Positions 4,992-6,287 of a DNA stretch of 6,287 nucleotides are shown here, piece after piece. The position numbers were made by a program, and so were the translations under genes. The notes below the pieces were generated by a model. It saw only the letters and a program-made list of their open reading frames with translations. It did not search any database and was not told the DNA's origin. Source of the stretch: an uncultured Ancrocorticia sp. (GTDB lineage: Bacteria > Actinomycetota > Actinomycetes > Actinomycetales > Actinomycetaceae); the NCBI GenBank assembly GCA_905373325.1, contig CAJPTB010000124.1, forward strand, positions 1-6,287. Reading direction: 5' to 3'. Position 1 is the first letter of the stretch, and every line of letters starts with the position of its first letter.

Positions 4992-5665
4992 TTGTTCCAC
5001 TTCCGTTCGAGGTATTTGGAGAACTGAGAGATGACGTAGCAGACCGCGAAGTAGAGCAGGAAAATCGCTCCGTACACCCACAGTGCGGCCTTCGGGTAGG
5101 CGAAGCGGTTCGCGTCGATGATCTGCTGGCCTGTCTTGAGCACTTCGGTCACGCCGATGAGCACCACCAGGGAGGTGGTCATGATCATGCGGTTGGCCAG
5201 GTTGATCGTCAGGGGAAGGAGCCGCCTGACGGTCTGGGGAAGAATGACGTTGAGGTTGACCTGAGCCTTCGTCATTCCCAAAGCGAAGCCGCTGGCGTAC
5301 TGATGGGCGGGGATCGACTGGACGGCGCTGCGAACGAGGTCGCCCATCTCGGCGCTTCCCCACACGGAGAAGACGATGACCGCGGTCGTGAATCCGCCGA
5401 GGTTGACGCCTGTGTGCGTCGCCAGGCTGAAGTAGACGACGAACAGAAGAACCAGCTGCGGCATGAAGCGGACGAATTCCAGGTAAGCCCGCGTCAGAAA
5501 ACGCAGGAAACGCTTCTTGCTCGTCATCGCAATGCCGACAAAAAGCCCGAAGAAAATGGAAATCGCCAGGGCAAGCAGGGCGATGGACACGCTTGTCCAC
5601 AGGCCTTCGAGGAGCCGAATAAAGTTTCTTCCCTGCCACAGAACCTCAATTCCCGAATTCCGCAC
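4988..5665 (-). CDS. Polar amino-acid ABC transporter, permease (second of pair)
   Basis: This 225-aa inner-membrane permease has about five hydrophobic segments: LWTSVSIALLALAISIFFG (22-40), LVLLFVVYFSL (71-81), FTTAVIVFSVWG (92-103), a central segment around MTTSLVVLIGV (162-172), and ALWVYGAIFLLYFAVCYVI (194-212). YLEFVRFMPQLVLLF matches the family's YxExFRxxPxLVxLF block. The cytoplasmic loop that contacts the ATPase is QYASGFALGM...ILPQ (122-144). It keeps the Gly and LPQ but has ASG where most members have EAA or EAG, so the usual glutamate is missing. The GTG start has a strong AAGGAGGG seven bases upstream, lying inside the preceding gene and overlapping it by 20 bp. With that permease it should form the heterodimeric channel of a glutamate- or glutamine-type importer. 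Confidence 0.95.
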   Translation of the reverse strand: MRNSGIEVLWQGRNFIRLLEGLWTSVSIALLALAISIFFGLFVGIAMTSKKRFLRFLTRAYLEFVRFMPQLVLLFVVYFSLATHTGVNLGGFTTAVIVFSVWGSAEMGDLVRSAVQSIPAHQYASGFALGMTKAQVNLNVILPQTVRRLLPLTINLANRMIMTTSLVVLIGVTEVLKTGQQIIDANRFAYPKAALWVYGAIFLLYFAVCYVISQFSKYLERKWNK

Positions 5666-6245
5666 GGCGCACCCTCCTTTCGAGGCAGGCGCCGGCGAGC
5701 GAGACCGGCAGAATGATGGCGATGTAGAAGGCGACCAGGAGGACGAGCGCCTCCGTCGTGTCGTAGTCGTTTCCTATCTTCTCCCGAGCCACGTACACCA
5801 GGTCGTTGAGGGCGACGACGGAGACCACCGACGTCTCTTTGATGAGGAAGACGACGTTGGCCACGAGAGCCGCCACCGATCGCGAAAGAGCCTGCGGGAC
5901 GATCACGTGGGCCATCGCGTTGACCCGCGTCATGCCCAGAGACTGGGCGGACTCCCACTGGATCGCTCCGACGGAGTCGAAGCCGGAGCGGAACGCCTCG
6001 GCCATGTATCCCCCTCCGAGAAAGCTCAGCCCGATGATCGCGCTGGCTTCGGAGGAGAGGACGACGCCCGCCTTCGGCAGGCCGTAGTAGATGAAAAAGA
6101 GCTGGACAATGAGCGGCGTGTTGCGCGAGAGCTCGATGTAGAGGCCCACCGCGCGTTTTGCGACGGGCACCTCGAGATACCGGATGATCGCGCACACAAG
6201 CCCGATGGCGAGCGACGCCGCGATTCCGACGGCGGCCACCCGCAC
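5646..6245 (-). CDS. Polar amino-acid ABC transporter, permease (first of pair); N-terminus short or disrupted
   Basis: This 199-aa inner-membrane permease is the partner of the next gene. Membrane segments lie at about 3-22 (VAAVGIAASLAIGLVCAII), 44-58, 67-85, 124-146 and 164-186. YIELSRNTPLIVQLFFIYYGLP (36-57) is the family's YxExxRxTPLxVQLFFxYxGLP block. The ATPase-contact loop is WESAQSLGM...VPQ (97-118), close to canonical EAA. The GTG at 6245 has GAGG five bases upstream and is the only start before an in-frame TGA at 6275-6273. Family members usually have 15-25 more residues before the first membrane helix, with a GLxxT element. Here EVTVRVAAVG continues upstream of the GTG as if coding, so the true start may be lost to a frameshift or an edge error. 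The solute-binding protein gene is absent and probably lies beyond the right edge. Confidence 0.88.
   Translation of the reverse strand: MRVAAVGIAASLAIGLVCAIIRYLEVPVAKRAVGLYIELSRNTPLIVQLFFIYYGLPKAGVVLSSEASAIIGLSFLGGGYMAEAFRSGFDSVGAIQWESAQSLGMTRVNAMAHVIVPQALSRSVAALVANVVFLIKETSVVSVVALNDLVYVAREKIGNDYDTTEALVLLVAFYIAIILPVSLAGACLERRVRRAEFGN
5672..5679 (-). promoter_or_regulatory. Strong Shine-Dalgarno of second permease gene
   Basis: Minus-strand AAGGAGGG ends six bases before the GTG at 5665, with GGAGG seven bases away. It is the best ribosome site in the window and lies inside the coding sequence of the preceding permease. It fixes the GTG start and the 20-bp gene overlap. Confidence 0.85.
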
Positions 6246-6287
6246 CGTGACCTCGGAGGGCGGGGCGCAGCCTCAGGCGAGGCCTCC
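6246..6287. other. Right-edge remnant with palindromes, no start or promoter seen
   Basis: The 42 bases upstream of the permease GTG hold two inverted repeats, CCTC-G-GAGG (6251-6259) and GCCTC-AGGC-GAGGC (6270-6283), and an in-frame TGA. A neighbouring frame reads LRPALRG, which would suit the missing N-terminal lead of the permease. No binding-protein gene end is recognisable. Confidence 0.4.

Noticed and set aside
4992..5639. Extending the ATPase frame upstream to an ATG at 5639 (526 aa)
   Set aside because: This part overlaps the second permease in another frame and reads as low-complexity Arg/Pro/His sequence. The GTG at 4991 with GTGA coupling gives a sensible protein.
5524..6195. Minus-strand 223-codon frame overlapping the first permease
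   Set aside because: It is Arg-rich with no membrane segments. The permease frame carries the family motifs.

Overview
The window looks like chromosomal DNA of a high-GC Gram-positive bacterium (Actinobacteria). The reasons are the GC-rich coding bias, the frequent GTG starts, an Orn-type oligoribonuclease with a long C-terminal tail, and a side-by-side pair of dynamin-like GTPases. The order Actinomycetales, near Actinomyces, Schaalia or Trueperella, is my best guess, but it is an inference with no alignment behind it. Both ends of the window cut into operons.

Layout. (1) Positions 1-2958, minus strand: a two-gene operon of large TRAFAC/dynamin-like GTPases. The promoter-proximal protein (524 aa) is complete and looks soluble. 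The distal one is cut by the left edge after 457 residues, just inside a hydrophobic hairpin that should anchor it in the membrane. The genes are 11 nt apart with a clear Shine-Dalgarno between them. (2) 2959-3187: a divergent intergenic region with a possible leaderless promoter for the GTPase operon, a roughly 107-bp imperfect palindrome, and a 21-bp tandem duplication that runs into the tRNA. (3) 3188-3260, plus strand: tRNA-Arg(TCT), followed by two GC-rich hairpins. (4) 3369-4028, plus strand: orn, probably translated from a GTG start with either a weak ribosome site or a leaderless mRNA. (5) 4029-4058: a 30-bp convergent gap built from 17-bp repeats that carry the stop codons of both flanking genes. 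(6) 4059-6245, minus strand: a polar amino-acid uptake ABC transporter, read as permease, permease, ATPase. The coding regions overlap by 20 bp and 4 bp, so the three genes are translationally coupled. The solute-binding protein gene is not in the window and would be expected just beyond the right edge.

How the parts work together. The three transporter genes form one inner-membrane importer for a polar amino acid such as glutamate, glutamine or aspartate. Orn finishes RNA turnover by degrading 2-5 nt fragments. The two GTPases probably act as a membrane-associated pair, as bacterial dynamin-like proteins encoded side by side often do, but the sequence does not show the process they serve.

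I see no CRISPR array, insertion sequence, integrase, toxin-antitoxin pair or riboswitch. The most unusual points are the GTPase pair with its asymmetric guanine-recognition motif, the nested palindrome upstream of the tRNA, the repeat-built convergent junction, and an anomalous right edge where the permease's expected N-terminus is interrupted.
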